DNA of 64,000 bases, taken from NCBI GenBank assembly GCA_946811185.2, contig OX328107.1, positions 12,675,565 through 12,739,564 on the forward strand, in the 5' to 3' direction. Under the pieces are notes generated by a model. That model had not been told where the DNA came from, searched no databases, and saw only the letters and a list, made by a program, of their open reading frames with translations. Source of the DNA: Hippopus hippopus. Lineage: Eukaryota; Mollusca; Bivalvia; Cardiida; Cardiidae. The translations under genes and the position numbers were made by a program. Positions 43,512 to 56,827 of this stretch are shown one piece after another (positions within the stretch are counted from its first letter, which is position 1; every line of letters begins with the position of its first letter).

Positions 43512-44421
43512 CCCTTCTTCTTTTTACATTTCTTACCTAATTCTAACGTGCTATATTTATAGTAAATCAACAAACAAATTTAGCCAAACACAAACAGTTA
43601 TTTTAGAAAAAAATCTAGCATAACTGTATCCGTAACTATTGCTCTTGAATACATTATAGGAAAAGGAGGAAGCACTCATAATGAGGGATCTCTCCTTTTT
43701 CCACAATGCATCCTTTTCTGTAATATAATTTGGATAATAATTCTGCACATTACCACTTGTATTCCGTTATGGCCTTCAAAAGTTAACAGTTCAAAATTTA
43801 GTGCAGCAGTACAGTATACTGAAACATTTCAAGAAAGTCTACAAATTTTACAAATTTAACAGGTTTACAAATTTAAAATAAATTATTGTAAACCATATGG
43901 AGTAGGGTATGTATAAAGTGATGAAATATCTCTAAACCATTATTTTGTGTTTTCAATTAACTCTTGCAGTACTAGATACCAGTTATGACGCTTTAGTAGG
44001 CCGTGTAGGTCAAGATCAGACTGCGCAGAATATGCATTCTGATCTTAGATCCACACTGTCCACTATTCATTACTAATTATTTTTTGGTAATCTTTAATAT
44101 TAAGAAAACAGTTTACGTTTGGGATAATCCATTAATCATTTACCATTCAGGAGGTTAATTAATATTCCGAAATGAGAACAAATAAATATTTAGAATTTCA
44201 TATTTCATATTTCAGGGCAGTGGTAGTTGGAAATATAGCAAGTTTTGAAAATTTAGATAATAAGATGTAAGATGTAAAGAGTAAGGAGGTTAGTAAGCTT
44301 TGTGTGGCAAAGTTTAAAATTCATTTTCGACAGTTAATGTCATTTAACCCCTTATCTGATTACAAAGTTTTAGGCTTGTCCAAACTGAAGTTTATTTGCA
44401 GTATATTTAATCGGTTTTCAG
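43512..44421. other. intron sequence; diverged MITE B core
   Basis: ATAGGAAAAGGAGGAAGCAC and TCTCTCCTTTTTCCACAATG at 43,657-43,710 form another MITE B-like core. No gene recognised. Confidence 0.45.
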
Positions 44422-44748
44422 TTACAACTCGAAAAAGGCTTCCGCCTCGCCGTCACATCGCATATCACTCGGAGTATTCATACTACGGTGTTTAAGATTG
44501 AGGTTACCAAATATTATTGAGCTGTTGATTAGATCTTTAAACAGATTTGGGAGATCCTTTCTTGTAATTATTTTCTTGTGAATTACATGGATATTATAAA
44601 CACCAATCTTTTCGTTTGCACTGAAACTTGTATTAGCAAGTAGCTCTACTTCAGCAGTGAAATCTGTGCATTTTTCAATACATAGAATGTCTTTTTCGTT
44701 GATTTTAATGCTAGTTTTTCCTTTTATATCTCTTGCATTCAATGACAT
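44422..44748 (-). pseudogene. LINE endonuclease fragment
   Basis: Minus-strand frame with MSLNARDIKGK, VYNIHVIHKKI and a degraded IIFGNLNLKH where the AP-endonuclease motif (GDFN-x-H) would stand. The key Asp is lost. Fragment only. Confidence 0.5.
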
Positions 44749-47409
44749 TAAGGTAGCACCCTCCTAATGGAAAACAGCTATTTCCACTATAATATTATCC
44801 TACAAAATTTGCTATGATTAAAAATGAGCATTATTGTACTATTTAACCGAGCCACTCTTTCCTTTTTTTCCTTCTTTGAATTATCATTTATGAACCTAAA
44901 ACCACTATATTCTCATTACGAAGGGAGATAATAATTACCTCCCTTTTCAGGAAACTAACTAAAGTATCAACAAAATAATTTCGAGATAGACATCAAAGGA
45001 CTTTCTGTTCGGTTAGAAATGTGCAAAAATATTGTATCAGTATAAATCCTTATTTATCAACTAATAAGAAATTCTATTCTATGTTGCACTAGAAGCGTTA
45101 GGATGGTAATACCTTAAAGTGAGGCTGGGTTTGAAACTTTTGATGTTGTTGTACGCCGCCATGGTTAAAATATCCATTTTTACCGCATTACATTAGCAGA
45201 ATAGTTTTTACTGTACTACAATAGCGGTGGCTATGACGGATAAGGGGTTTGCAACATATCCACCATGTCTAACTATATGCCATGGTCATCCAGTCTGATT
45301 ATACTACACAGGATAACCCCCACGGTGACGGTTCTGTGCCCTTTAAGCATCTTGCTGTGAATATATTTTTCGTTTTACGACATCTGTATGGATATATCTG
45401 GTATCTACCTTTTGAGACGTAAGATTTTCCTTACCTGAATTCTGGATTTCATTTTGTTGATTTTTCAATTTTCCCACAGCAGAAAAATTGACCTTTCTGC
45501 CGATTTTGATTGACAGGTCTTCACAGGTCTTATCGGCCAATCAAAACGCAGCATTGGGCGTCATGTAAACAAAAAGGTTAGACACAATTTGTTATAAACA
45601 TGAGATAATTTGATTGTATCTATTTAATTATCAAAACAGCAATTGTGTTATCGATTAATAATAATCTGTGAATTGGTAAAAAAGGTATAATTACGGATTG
45701 TGTTACACTGATAATCGTTATCCAGATAGACTGAAAGGGGGGGGGGGTTAAATTCGTCCCATTTCAAAAGCCGAAAACACATCTCGAAAAATGTCTTCGG
45801 TGAATTAAACTATGTAGAAGAGCTCTTGAATAGCTTAATCTATCATGTATCAATAAGAATCGTTATGTATGCACAAAGGTATGTATAAAAGTCATTTTAG
45901 GAAGTACTTGCCAAAAAAATGGACATAGAAATTATTATTTGGCGTGAATTGTAACGAGCTCATAACTCGGTTCCTAGCCGCTTCTAAATCGATACAAAAA
46001 AAAAGTAGCAAGACAAAACATTTTTTATTTATGGTGATAACACTGTTGGCACTTACAAAAAAGCGCTTTCCTCTATTTTCTTGTAGTATTTTTGGAAGGA
46101 TGTTTTTTATATATATTATTACACGAATGTCATGTCTATTTAGTTGCTGATGCTTGGTCAATTCGTTTTCTCTTTTGTCTAGCGTCATATATTGTTCGTG
46201 TATACGTTATTCTAACAAACACGTATGGATTCCATGCATTTTCCTTACTTTATCATTCTGTTGTCCGCCAGCTCATGAAATACCTAAACAAACCTCAGTT
46301 TTGCCAAAGAATAATGGAATTAAAGGTGCTTATTGTATTTGTGAAGCTAGCTAAGTCGTCTAAGTGCCGTATTCGATAATAAATTACACCGTATTACATT
46401 CTTTTCGAATATTCATAGATTGTCTGTTTCAACAGCAAAGTTTCAATTTCGGGTTGAGGGAAACCGGTTGTCTAATGATTTTAATGTGTTAACTGTGCTG
46501 TCAATTAACAAACTTGTTAATATCATTGACGGTAGTGTGTTTTCTCTTATGATATACTGAGACAACGGGTGGTCAAGTGGATTAGAGCGGCAATTTTGGT
46601 TTGCAATCAAACACACATCCTATGAAATGAACAGTTTACCGACAAACCCTTTGAAATGGCAGCTGTGCTAATCCACATAAAAATGGCTAAATCAAAAGTT
46701 GATTGAATTAAGATAAGTTGCCTTTTAAACTGAACTTCTGAAACAGAATAGAATAGAAGTAAGACCTTAAATCTACTGTAAGTATGCTTAATAATGTAAG
46801 TAGCAGATGGTTTAAATCCAATTATTTGCAACCTGGTCTATATCTACACACTAGGCAAATTCTTCACGCACCAAGGGTTAAAATTAATGCCAAACTGGAA
46901 CATTCATGACATGTGCCACTTTTCGGATGTGCAAAAGTTATTAAATTCAAGCATTTTAAACACAAAATAAATAAATACTATTGCACCTCTCAGACTCAAA
47001 CAGGTATTAGACGTGTTAATTAACTCTTAACCGGACAACAAAACATTAGATTCGTGTATTTTGAAAACGTTTGCTGTCAACAAATAAACTGTTGCTCCAG
47101 TGATAAGATTTGTCTTTAAAAGGGTAGAAAACAGCCAAGAAAAGAAAGAAATGTTTTCAAAAGTCTCCTTCTTCAAGGTCGATAAAGGACGGGACTGTGT
47201 GGTAAAGGGTTAAGTTGTAAGTCCTTTTCCTAAATTGTTTACAGTCAAATTAATGTATGTTATATACTGACGAAATGCCTTAAAATCTTATGCTCCTAAT
47301 TATAAATGTTGCCGACTGTAAGTTACTCACAATGTACTTTCATTTGAAATGCTGTGACCGAACGTCCTGAAGACTGTTTGCCTTGTTAAGTGGGATAGTG
47401 CAAGATAAA
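44749..47409. other. intron sequence, no gene recognised
   Basis: Includes a G9 run near 45,738-45,746 and a partial MITE B end (GTGTGGTAAAGGGTTAAG) near 47,197-47,214. The ORFs around 45,343-45,540 and 45,892-46,379 have no recognised domain. Confidence 0.4.
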
Positions 47410-47424
47410 AGACGAAACCCATTC

Positions 47425-47632
47425 TAAGTTTGGTTTGGTTCTTTACCGTGCTCGGTGTATAGCACCGCCACATGGGACTTCGATATAACGTCTCATCCGA
47501 CAGACTTTTAGTAATTTTAGATTACCAGCCGTGGGGCTCAAACCCACGCACTCAAGTGACCCATGACTTGATGTTTACAAGTGCTACGCTCTACCACTTG
47601 TGCTATGCTTGCTGGTCCCTACTCACCGGTTG
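47425..47632 (-). mobile_element. tRNA-derived SINE
   Basis: Minus strand: A box-like TAGCACAAGTGGTAGAG, B box-like GGGTTTGAGCCCC, then a body with GGATGAGACGTTATATCGAA and a CTATACACCGAGCACGGTAA stretch. Its tail points toward lower coordinates. Confidence 0.6.
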
Positions 47633-48069
47633 GTGCATATTTCCGTCTTGTAAATCTATTATATTCCATTGGATTACTATGACAGTGAGATAGTATATTT
47701 TCATCTGTGATATGTCGATTACCTGTTAAAAATCTGGAAATCACAGACGCAGAAGAAAAATAGGTGATTTATGAATGATCGGGATGCCAAATCACGCCAA
47801 AATAGACGGTTATTACATTTAGATTAATCCTTTTTACCACTGGCAAACATCAATCTTCTAAGAATAATCATCTTTTTGAGTAGTATTTGTTACTTTAAGA
47901 ACCTTTTTCTTTTGGTTTAAATTAAAGCTTATTTTTCCGAAATGTTCATAAAAGTTATCTTCTTTGAAGGACTGTATCTTTGTATTTTGCTTCGCAACAT
48001 ACGATTTTCATTTTTGTTACTCCGCTTACATTACATTATCATATAAGCAAGAAAAAACAAAAGAAAAAG

Positions 48070-48100
<31 letters not shown>

Positions 48101-48656
48101 ATGCCCATAGAGAGAAGGAAAAAAAAAAAAAAAAAAAATGTGGCGTATGTCCTTGACAAAGATTTTAAAATAATTCCGTTTTTCTATAGTAAATCTTAAT
48201 ATTGTACACGATAGGAACTGAGTGATGTGGTAAAATACATGTACTTCCTGTTTTCTCATTGACATGTTGTTAAATTATTCTAAAATACCGATAGTTTGAC
48301 AACAACATTTTTGGAGAAATATTATTGAAAACGGGAAGTTAAAATTGGTCGAAAAGATAGGAATTTACAAAAAAAAAAAAAAAAAAACAGATGTAACGTT
48401 GTATTCAGTAAATACTGGCTCTTAAGTCATGTTGGCTACTAAAGAAAAATATTCCTTCCCTTTTAGTCAAGAGATGTGATGACGATGAATGGGTTTGTTT
48501 CTCGGGTGAAAATGTCTTTCCAGGGAATATGTACAGTTCTGGTGATATATAGAATTTTCCTCAGGCTATCTAGCCTCAATTGATTTGAAACTAAAAACAC
48601 AAAAGCATCAAACTACTGTCTTAATAGATTATCCTTCGAACGCCAAGCGACTCTTA
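47633..48656. other. intron sequence with simple repeats
   Basis: An (AAAT)n microsatellite at about 48,067-48,103 and poly-A tracts near 48,118-48,139 and 48,369-48,387. No gene recognised. Confidence 0.5.
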
Positions 48657-48658
48657 TA

Positions 48659-49997
48659 CGAGGGTTGTTCGATATGTAATGTGTATTGTACGATATCTCA
48701 AAAGCATTCGACTCAAATAGTGAAATGAACATTACATCCCTTCAAAATATTCTCCGCGGTTTGAAATACATAATTTCAATCTCTGAATCCATTTCTGAAA
48801 TGCGTCACGGTACGCTGATTTAGGTAGACCTCTGAGGCACTGACTGATGGCTGAGCCAAGGGCTTGTCGGGGCTCGTAACGACGACCAGATAAGATCTTT
48901 TTAAGTTTTGGAAAAAGGAAAAAGTCGCATGGGGCTAGATCTGGAGAGTATGATGGGTGTGGCAAGACGGTAACCTTCTCCGACTTCAAAAATTGCTTCA
49001 CAAGCTCAGATGTATGGGATGGAGCATTATCATGAAGTAGACGAACATGCCTAAATCCTGACACAGGGCGTCGTTTAAGATAATATTTCTTGACCTTTTT
49101 TAGTATAACATCTCGGTAATACCGACCTGTAACAATTTTGCCCTTCGGCACCGGAATTCGTAAGGCTATACCATCACATGAGAAGAATATGCAATAAAGA
49201 ACCTTCTTTGTGCTTATGCTTCTTTTGGCAAATACAGGCCTTCTACTGTGTTTAGTTAGCCATATTTTGTTTCCAATTTTTCTTACTGGTTCGAAATAGT
49301 GAACCCATGTTTCGTCACCAGTAACAATGTTTGCAAATTGTCTTTGATTGAATTTGGGAAACATTTTGAGTAATTGCTTAGCGGTTTGTACTCGTACCCG
49401 TTTTTGGTCATCTGTCAATGTATGCGGTATCCATCTGGCAGAAATCTTTCGTACTTTCAAAAGATGCTTCAAAATGAAATGCACCCGCAATAGCGATATG
49501 CCAACAGCGTTGGCAATATCATGAATCGTGTATCTGCCACCACTTTCAATTATTTCCCTGACTTTTGAGACATTTGCCTTGCCTGTTACAGTCACCGGTC
49601 GGCCAGATTTTGCTGCATCTTTGACGGACTCTGTGCCAGTCAGAAATTTCTTTCTCCACCTACGAACTGTCTCATAAGATACCTTATCAGTCCCATAAAC
49701 TTCCCCCAATTCAGTAAAAATCTGCATTACCGAATGACCGAGTTTTGTGCGAACTTTTATATAAGCTCTAATTTCTTCAATATTCTTAATCCGTTTCCTA
49801 ACCATTTTTACAACAGTGGTCAACGACTAGCTCTAATGAAATGACTATAAGTTTAAAACTATGTGGAGCTAAAGGCTCGTGTTTATACCGTTGGAAAGGT
49901 ATTGAATAGAGCTATTCAACCGTATCATCATCCACGAAATCGTTGAAAGCGTTATCGCGCTGTGGTACAATACACATTACATATCGAACAGCCCTCG
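48659..49997 (-). mobile_element. mariner element, 1.34 kb, apparently complete
   Basis: 33-bp inverted ends beginning CGAGGGTTGTTCGATATGTA (48,659-48,691 and inverse 49,965-49,997) differ at one base and are flanked by TA. The internal gene is a single uninterrupted transposase frame. Lies in the large MATE intron. Confidence 0.92.
48732..49823 (-). CDS. mariner transposase (DD34D), intact
   Basis: 363 residues from the first Met; another Met at 7 is also possible. An N-terminal HTH region (MQIFTELGEVYGTDKVSYET, then VRRWRKKF) precedes a linker (AAKSGRPVTV). The catalytic Asp residues are in VTGDETWVHYFEP, LLHDNAPSHT and LAPCDFFLFPKLK, with 34 residues between the second and third, the DD34D spacing of mariners. 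No stop or frameshift. It cuts and pastes the element at TA. Function has not been shown, but the frame and ends make activity plausible. Confidence 0.93.
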   Translation of the reverse strand: MTTVVKMVRKRIKNIEEIRAYIKVRTKLGHSVMQIFTELGEVYGTDKVSYETVRRWRKKFLTGTESVKDAAKSGRPVTVTGKANVSKVREIIESGGRYTIHDIANAVGISLLRVHFILKHLLKVRKISARWIPHTLTDDQKRVRVQTAKQLLKMFPKFNQRQFANIVTGDETWVHYFEPVRKIGNKIWLTKHSRRPVFAKRSISTKKVLYCIFFSCDGIALRIPVPKGKIVTGRYYRDVILKKVKKYYLKRRPVSGFRHVRLLHDNAPSHTSELVKQFLKSEKVTVLPHPSYSPDLAPCDFFLFPKLKKILSGRRYEPRQALGSAISQCLRGLPKSAYRDAFQKWIQRLKLCISNRGEYFEGM

Positions 49998-50329
49998 TAC
50001 AGTCTATGGAGACAAAGTGCCAAGCTCAAACTTCTGTCTTTGGTTTTAAATAGACGGGTATGAAGCTTGCTTCAAACCGTCATTCGTGACTTGGCTTCAA
50101 AGACCCTCTCAGTTTTGTTCGGCTTCAAACGTCTTCAAACAAGTCCCTGTGAAGCACTTCAAGTCCGCCTGAAGCTGGCCAGAAACGGTGTTGTGCTGAA
50201 CCGCTGTCGGTTTGTGTTTCAGACTGATCTTTTCAACCCTCACTGTCTAGGCTGGAACTGTAAGACAAGAATTCTCTGCTTCGAACTGCTTGGAACGTGT
50301 CCGTTTGAGGCTGGGTCTGTATAGGACGT

Positions 50330-50590
50330 GTTGAAGCAACTCCACGAATCAACCTGTCGTGTTTGGAACGAGTCTGAACCTCTCTGAAGCTGGGCTGTTT
50401 GAGGCCAGTCTGTTCGGAACGACTTCCCGAGTCAGCCTGTCGTATTTGGAGTCTGAACCTCTCTGAAGCTGGGCTATTTGAGGCTGGTCCGTTCGGAACG
50501 ACTTCCCGAGTCAGCCCGTCGTGTTTGGAATCTGAACCTCCCTGAAGCTGGGCTGTTTAACGCTAGTTCGTTCGGAATGTATACGAGCGT
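50330..50590 (+). repeat. ~79-bp tandem repeats, LINE 5' leader
   Basis: Three units share GTCTGAACCTCTCTGAAGCT, GGCTGTTTGAGG and GTTCGGAACGACTTCCCGAG at 50,373, 50,451 and 50,531. They end about 170 bp before the ORF1 start, as monomer promoters of LINEs often do. Confidence 0.6.
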
Positions 50591-50761
50591 CATTCTCTCC
50601 TCAGCATTATGGATGGTGACGTATGCTGAACCACTGTCGATATTGCTCTGTGTTAGTCGATTTGCTCAACCCTGTGTCGCCTCCGCTCTAATAGCCATGT
50701 CCCCTTTGTTGGACTCCGTGGTGGGTGGGGGCCGCAAATTATGAATTTTAAATAATCAACC

Positions 50762-51685
50762 ATGGATAACCAAACCAAAAAACGAACACGTAAGGAATTC
50801 GATAACGAACAGGCTGACGTTGAACCGACTGGATCTTTTCACCGCTTTCCGATTATTGAATCGTTACAACCTGATAATCCCATGTCAAAGTTGTCGCCAT
50901 CTGTCATTGAAAAAGTTCTTGTTTCTCTTGCAGGCTCTCCGAAGTCTGTTAAGAAACTCAGAAATGGCACCTTGCTTGTGGAAGTCGAGAAACAACAATA
51001 CTCGAAAAACCTCTTGGGCATAAAACGTTTCTTTGAGATCCCCTCAAAATGTACAGCACATGGAAGTCTCAATTCGTCCAGGGGTATAATCAGGTGTCCC
51101 GATTTGCCAGGTATAAAGGAAGATGAAATTGTATCAGAATTATCGAATCAGAATGTGATTTAGGCGAGATGTATTCGTGTTTTTCGGGATGGTATTCAGA
51201 AGGACACGAATACCATTGTTCTCAAGTTTAACACGGCAATACTACCAAAAGTACTCAAAGTTGGATATCTGAAGGTTCCTGTGGATCTGTATATCCCGAA
51301 CCCTCTTCAGTGCTACAGATGCTTTAAGTTTGGACACCATGAAAGACAGTGAAATGCCGATGACCACTGTAAAAGATGTGGAACAAATGAGGTGGAAACT
51401 TTCCATTTGGACCCATGCGATAAACCTTTGAAACTGACTTCCACAACCGCCAAACCTCAAAAATCTCCAGTCAACAAAAAACCAGAAAAACCTGTTAGAA
51501 ATAAAAGTCCGAATAAATCGTCTGAAAAGGTCCTCTCGGCTCGCCTTCCCAAGGGATCTGATGACCCAACCCAACAACACAATCGCTTCCAATGTCTTAA
51601 TGAAGACATGGAGGCGGAAAACGGCCCTGCAGATACAAATACAAATAAGCAAGGTCGAATAATCAAATTAACTAACAAGAAATGA
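50762..51685 (+). pseudogene. LINE ORF1 (zinc-knuckle protein) with two in-frame stops
   Basis: One frame from the ATG at 50,762 through to 51,685 reads MDNQTKKRTRKEFDNE, PMSKLSPSVIEKVLVSLAGS and later CYRCFKFGHHERQ then DDHCKRCG. The first stop (51,161-51,163) and a second (51,350-51,352) are in frame. The second falls at the place of the fourth ligand in the C-x2-C-x4-H-x4-C knuckle. The lysine/proline-rich tail is intact. Jockey-like general layout; clade not certain. Confidence 0.8.
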
Positions 51686-51738
51686 ATCAATACATACTTC
51701 CAGTTATCCTAGGTATCTTCTTAACCCTTAATCCATTA

Positions 51739-52755
51739 ATGAATAATACCATTCTGCAATGGAATTGTCGTAGCATTAAAGCTAACTATGAGGAATTAAA
51801 TCTTTTAGTAAAGGAACAGAAACCAGACATTTCTGAAAGATTCCGATAAATTTTCCTTAAAGTACCACTCTTGTTATTTAAAAAACTTTAGTGGTCATGA
51901 TAAAGCGTGAGGGGGTGTAGCCCTCATTGTTAACAACAATGTTCCGCACCATTATGTCAATCTTAACACTACTTTACAATCTGTTGCTGTAAGCATTTCC
52001 CTCAATAAGACCATGATACTGTGCTCTATTTATCTTCCACCTAATTCGCCGATTGATGTCAAGAAACTTGATGAACTTGTAGATCAATTGCCGAAACCTT
52101 TCATTTTAATGGGGGATTTCAATTCCCATCATACATTATGGGGATGTACAGATACAAATGATAAAGGTCGAACCATTGAAAGTTTTATCACAGAGCATAA
52201 TCTTGTTCTGCTCAATGATAAGTCTTCGACATATCTTCATCCTGCAACTAGTTCCTATTCTTCCTTAGACTTGACTTTATGTAGTCCAGAGATTTTCACT
52301 GAAGGCTATAGCTAAGCGGAAATCTGTTCTCAGACAATTCAATCTGAGACCTACACAGGAGAATCTTACTAAGTTTAAAATTGCACTTACTAGAGCACGA
52401 CGAACTATCAAACAAAGTAAACGTGCGCCTTGGCGACAGTACGTATGTAAATTGAATTCTAGATAGTCTGTCAAGAAGACATGGGAAATGATACGAACAA
52501 TTAATGGCAAAAGTACTTCAAATAGTATTAGTCATCTTGTCACTGATGAAGGGAATTTTACTTCTAAACACGACATTGCCAATGTGCTGGCCGATACATT
52601 TGCCAAGAAATCCTCTTCCACGAATTATTCATCCACGTTCCGAAAATTTCAGGCCGCAAAAGAGAAATCCAAATTGAATTTTAAATCCGATAACATGGAA
52701 CATTACAACAAAGACTTTACTATTAAAGAGCTAAGGGTAAATCTTTTCTAGACTT
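51739..52755 (+). pseudogene. LINE ORF2, endonuclease and linker
   Basis: ILQWNCRSIKANYEELNLLV opens the AP-endonuclease domain. After a frame change come ILCSIYLPPNSPIDVKKLDE and ILMGDFNSHHTLWG with the catalytic D-x-N. After another change come KFKIALTRARRTIKQSKRAP and MIRTINGKSTSNSISHL of the RT linker. The RT itself is absent, and opposite-strand LINE sequence follows at 52,760. Confidence 0.8.
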
Positions 52756-53465
52756 ATTGAATACTACTATGCTGGATTTATCGGCGCTAATTTCGAATCG
52801 CCATCTACAGGCATACAATGTCTAACATTACCTGGAGTTTGTGTGGGGATAAACGTTATTACAGATAAGTCGTCTGCAAACGAAGGATTTCCACATTTTA
52901 GATTGTACCCAATCCTGCAGTGCATAATTTGATTTTTGCAATTGCTGTAGTAGTTCATTGATATAAACCGGATAATAAAATGTAGATCCGACACCTCCTT
53001 GCGAGACGCCCCTCTCTATTTTGACCATGTGTGACGTCATACTGTTGACTCGTATACGACATGGAAGATTGCTGTAAGTGTTTATCATAATACGAAGACG
53101 AAGAATTTTTCCTTTCAAGCCTAGTTCAGAGAGTTTCTCAAATAGTCCTTGATGCCAGACTGAGTCAAATGCAGCTTTAAAATCTAAAAAGGCTACGTAG
53201 ACTCGGCTGTTTTTCTCTACGTAATGAAATATTGACTCTTGTAGGTTGAATGCTCCAGTTACACAGTTTAGTTGTTTTTGAAAACCTTGCTGCTGTATAT
53301 TTGGGAACGGGATATTTTCTTTTTAGCAGAAAATCTTGTAATTGATTTATAAGATGTTTTTCAAAGATTTTACAAAAGTATGGGATTAGCGATATCGGCC
53401 GATAACTGGCAAGGTCAGATTTATTTTCCCCTTTTCTTTATAAATGGGTATTGTTACGAGACAAG
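52756..53465 (-). pseudogene. LINE RT fragment, opposite strand
   Basis: Minus-strand AFLDFKAAFDSVWHQGLFEK (first catalytic Asp) and VKIERGVSQGGVGSTFYYPV lie on shifted frames, with a ruined FADD region. A different family from the + strand ORF2 next to it. Confidence 0.75.
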
Positions 53466-54055
53466 CGTAACGAGAAAGAAAACCAGCAACAAGCCTTTCA
53501 CAATTAACAATATTTATTAATGAATAAAGACAAAAGAGTACAATAAGAGTTAAGTTTGAATGAAATGTTGACAATTTTTAATCTTAGAACAAGAAATAGA
53601 ATAAAAAATCCCTCAAAATTACGAATTATGTTTAGACTACAAGAAGTATGAAAGTTCTGGTCCCTAAATTAACAATAGTTTTAACCTGCAAATAGATATG
53701 AGCAACCTGTTTAAGAAATAAATAATTCCAACTTACAGATCTATATTCCAATTTAAATCCAACACTTTTCACTAATTCTGTATCGTCCAAGCCACAAGTC
53801 TAAGTTCAAAATCCAGATCCACCAAGTAAGTCACTCTCTATTTATATCAGCTTGGAAAATTCTAGATTAGTCTTTTCTAGAAAGATGACAACATGGATTG
53901 GTAAACAATTTGTTTACTAACAACCTGTTTCTAAAAATAACCACAATGGAAAAACCAGTGAATGTTCTTTATGTTTCTAGAATACTCTGTATATAGAGCG
54001 AAAGTGATAATAAAAACAGGTTACATGTATATCCTATTTATATAATAGTATTATA
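53466..54055. other. unidentified ~590-bp segment between LINE pieces
   Basis: Separates two minus-strand LINE pieces. No ORF, no recognisable ends; possibly an insertion. Confidence 0.35.
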
Positions 54056-54800
54056 AAGCTCAACTGTTCGTAATTTGCTCGTGAACAAGAACAGAATTAA
54101 ATAATTTTGATAAACTTCTGTACAGCGCTTCGCCTCCGTAAATAACATGCTCATTCACAATAAGGTCGTGTGACGGACTTTTCCTTCGTTTTAGATCCTT
54201 CGTGGCTTTCTTTGTGTCATTTGGACTGAAAGAGGCTAACAGTAACTCATACTTTGAGTCGGTATCGTATGAGTTACCGTTACTGCTCAGTATGACAGCA
54301 TTTGTCTCTTTAAAGTAAGTTTTGTTCCAGTTCGATTTTGTTTGTTCTGGGTATTGGAATGTATCTTTAAAATATCTAGAAAATCCCAGCGGGATATTTT
54401 CATCGAAATGTGATACATTCCTATAATGGTAGGGCAAACGTTACCCGGTTTTCTGTCTACGTTTGAACAATTTCCAGATGTGGTTTAAATTTGACTGAGC
54501 CGTTTTATTTAGTTCATCAAACATACTGTTTAAGTACTGGTTATAAGCTAAACGTTAATTGTATCAAAACATACGTTTGGCAGCCTTATAGTTAGCACGC
54601 ACCTGTTTAATTTCGTTAGACCAAGAGGGTTTCGAATGACGACTGAACTTAATCTTTGGTAGGTTTTTGTTGGCTGCTTTCAAAACGGCATGGGCGATAG
54701 ATGTCATAATGTCATGATGTTCCGTTTGTGGGGGGTGGGGAGGGGGGGTGAAGAATAGATACAAAATGTAATCACATTTTTTCAAGAGAGTCAATACTTT
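54056..54800 (-). pseudogene. LINE linker/RT N-terminal fragment, opposite strand
   Basis: Minus-strand KPSWSNEIKQVRANYKAAKR (the W-N/S-x-E region) at the high-coordinate end, then ATKDLKRRKSPSHDLIVNEH and LSKLFNSVLVHEQI. Frames are broken. May continue into 52,756-53,465 if the segment between is an insertion. Confidence 0.7.
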
Positions 54801-56106
54801 TGAAACTGTCCACCAAAAAGTTTTGCTTCTGTGATGCTATGCATAATAAATTCGTCTTGTTGTGTCATTGTACTCTAAAAATCTGAAGATAGAGATAAAT
54901 GGAAAAAGTGAAATGGATAACAAGACTCATAGAGTCGATAGAGAAAAGATACCTCATAGCAACACATTTGATATCAAATATAGCGCTGAAAAAGTTGTAA
55001 TTCGAAACTTTTGTATGGGTCACAGGTGTGCACAACCTTTTTCAGTATGCAAGTTCCTTTTGTTATTCTATTTTCACGGCGAAAACAAAAGATACAGTAT
55101 CACATAATTAAAAAACTGGGCTAAAATGATGTGTTCTAACATATGAACTGAACCTTTTCGTTCAATACCGTGGATGCATAAATGCAGCTAAGCGTACAGC
55201 TGTTTTATCAAGGCTAGCAGCTAATGCTTGTGTACAGATGCAGCTGATCGTACAGTGAACTTTTTGATAGTACCTCAAGGAAAGTTGTATTATTTCCACG
55301 GGAATAGTGCTGAATTCTCCTATGGATATGTAAAGAGGAAGTTGAATAATTTATTTATCTGTGTGCATAATCAGAAATTGGTTACAGATCTTCCTGGAAG
55401 AGTAGGAAGCAAAAGTTTAGCCGTCACGGCAACCGTAAATGGCAAAATTCGGTGATACGGCTTTCCTATGCAAAAAGCGCATGGTTCACGTTCCAAATTG
55501 CAGTAAATGTGGATAGAAAAACCTGTAATCCTTCAAATGGTATACACGTGATCAGTTTCTGTTCGCCAGAATTCAAGTACTAGCCTGTTTTATGATATTT
55601 GTTTACCGCAACTAATTGAATTTGGGCGTACAGTGACAGCAGCTTCCCATTTGCGAGACTGTACGTTGGCCTGTAGTGTAGTGGGTTACGAAAAAAATAT
55701 GCGGTCAAAGCGTGTTAATTGAACAGGCAACTACGTCAGAGTTTGGCACTATTCATATTCATCAATTATAAATTGACTAAACAGGGTCAAAATTTTGTGT
55801 TTCTAAAAGTGTCATGATTTCTTGACCTGATAATCTACCAAGACTTTAAATTTGAAATTACAATGTACCTATTGCAGAATATAACAAAACAAAAATGCAT
55901 ATTATTTAACACAATATAAACACTTATTGAAATTAAAATCTATGATTTATTCAAAAGAAACAATGTATTCCAAAATTAGAACTAAAGCATCAAATGGTCA
56001 AAGTACTCCCGGTACTCACAATGATAGACATTAAACAATATACAACATGTGGTACTGCCTGTACATTACAGATTATTTCTGACACGTTTTATTTTCGTCT
56101 CGACAG
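54801..56106. other. end of the 23.7-kb MATE intron
   Basis: Short ORFs only (e.g. 54,862-55,107, 55,228-55,455) without domains. It ends with TTTTATTTTCGTCTCGACAG, the acceptor for exon 5. Confidence 0.45.
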
Positions 56107-56149
56107 AAAAACTGGACAGTATATCATGTTTGCAACAGCTGGGATTCCA
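56107..56149 (+). CDS. SLC47A-like: host MATE transporter, exon 5 of 6 in window
   Basis: A 43-bp exon between TCTCGACAG and the strong donor GTAAGT. Its first base completes the Arg codon started by exon 4 (AG). It then encodes KTGQYIMFATAGIP, matching the MATE stretch that ends in I-P-A at the start of the next helix. The phase fit across a 23.7-kb intron is the main evidence. Confidence 0.78.
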
Positions 56150-56827
56150 GTAAGTTTTTTTTTTATCCAATTTATGCATTCCATGCGTAATACAAGTAAA
56201 TTTGCCTTGTTTGGTAACTTTATATAGGCTTCCTGCCTTAACGTTGCTTACTTAATAAGCGGCAATTAGGACATAGTGAATTTTAGTTTCAAGGTATGCA
56301 AAACCTATATACATGCTCTGTGTAAATTCAGCGTATTTATGCTACTAAATTGCGAAAATAAAATGCTTGTTAAAGAGCGTTGCCTTATTTTTGACAGTCC
56401 AGTTCCGTCAATCGGTTAACTCACATCATTTTACTGTTTAGATGAAAATATCTCTAGCTGGTTGCTCAAATTAAGCATCTGTTCTTAATCCAAAAGAAAG
56501 AAATATCAAATAAGCTTAAAATATGGGAGGACTTATGCTCACTACCTCATGCTTTCGAATCTTAGTTATATATTCATGAGCTTTGCCCCTCACGGATTTA
56601 TTTTTCTACAATGTTCGAGTATAATTCAGGTATCATTAGAGAAGGCATAGTGGTCGTAAATAACCCCGATTTATTGAATATAAAATACCTACGATTATGC
56701 TTTTATCTTGCATTCTATGGCTGTATTGAATGTGTTAAGGATTTAAACAAACGCAGCGGGTTTTAAATCACACACATAACACTATCGTGTGCCATTATAA
56801 TTAGAACATGCCTTCTTCTATCTTCAG
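56150..56827. other. intron between exons 5 and 6
   Basis: 678 bp without a recognisable gene; ends CCTTCTTCTATCTTCAG. Confidence 0.6.
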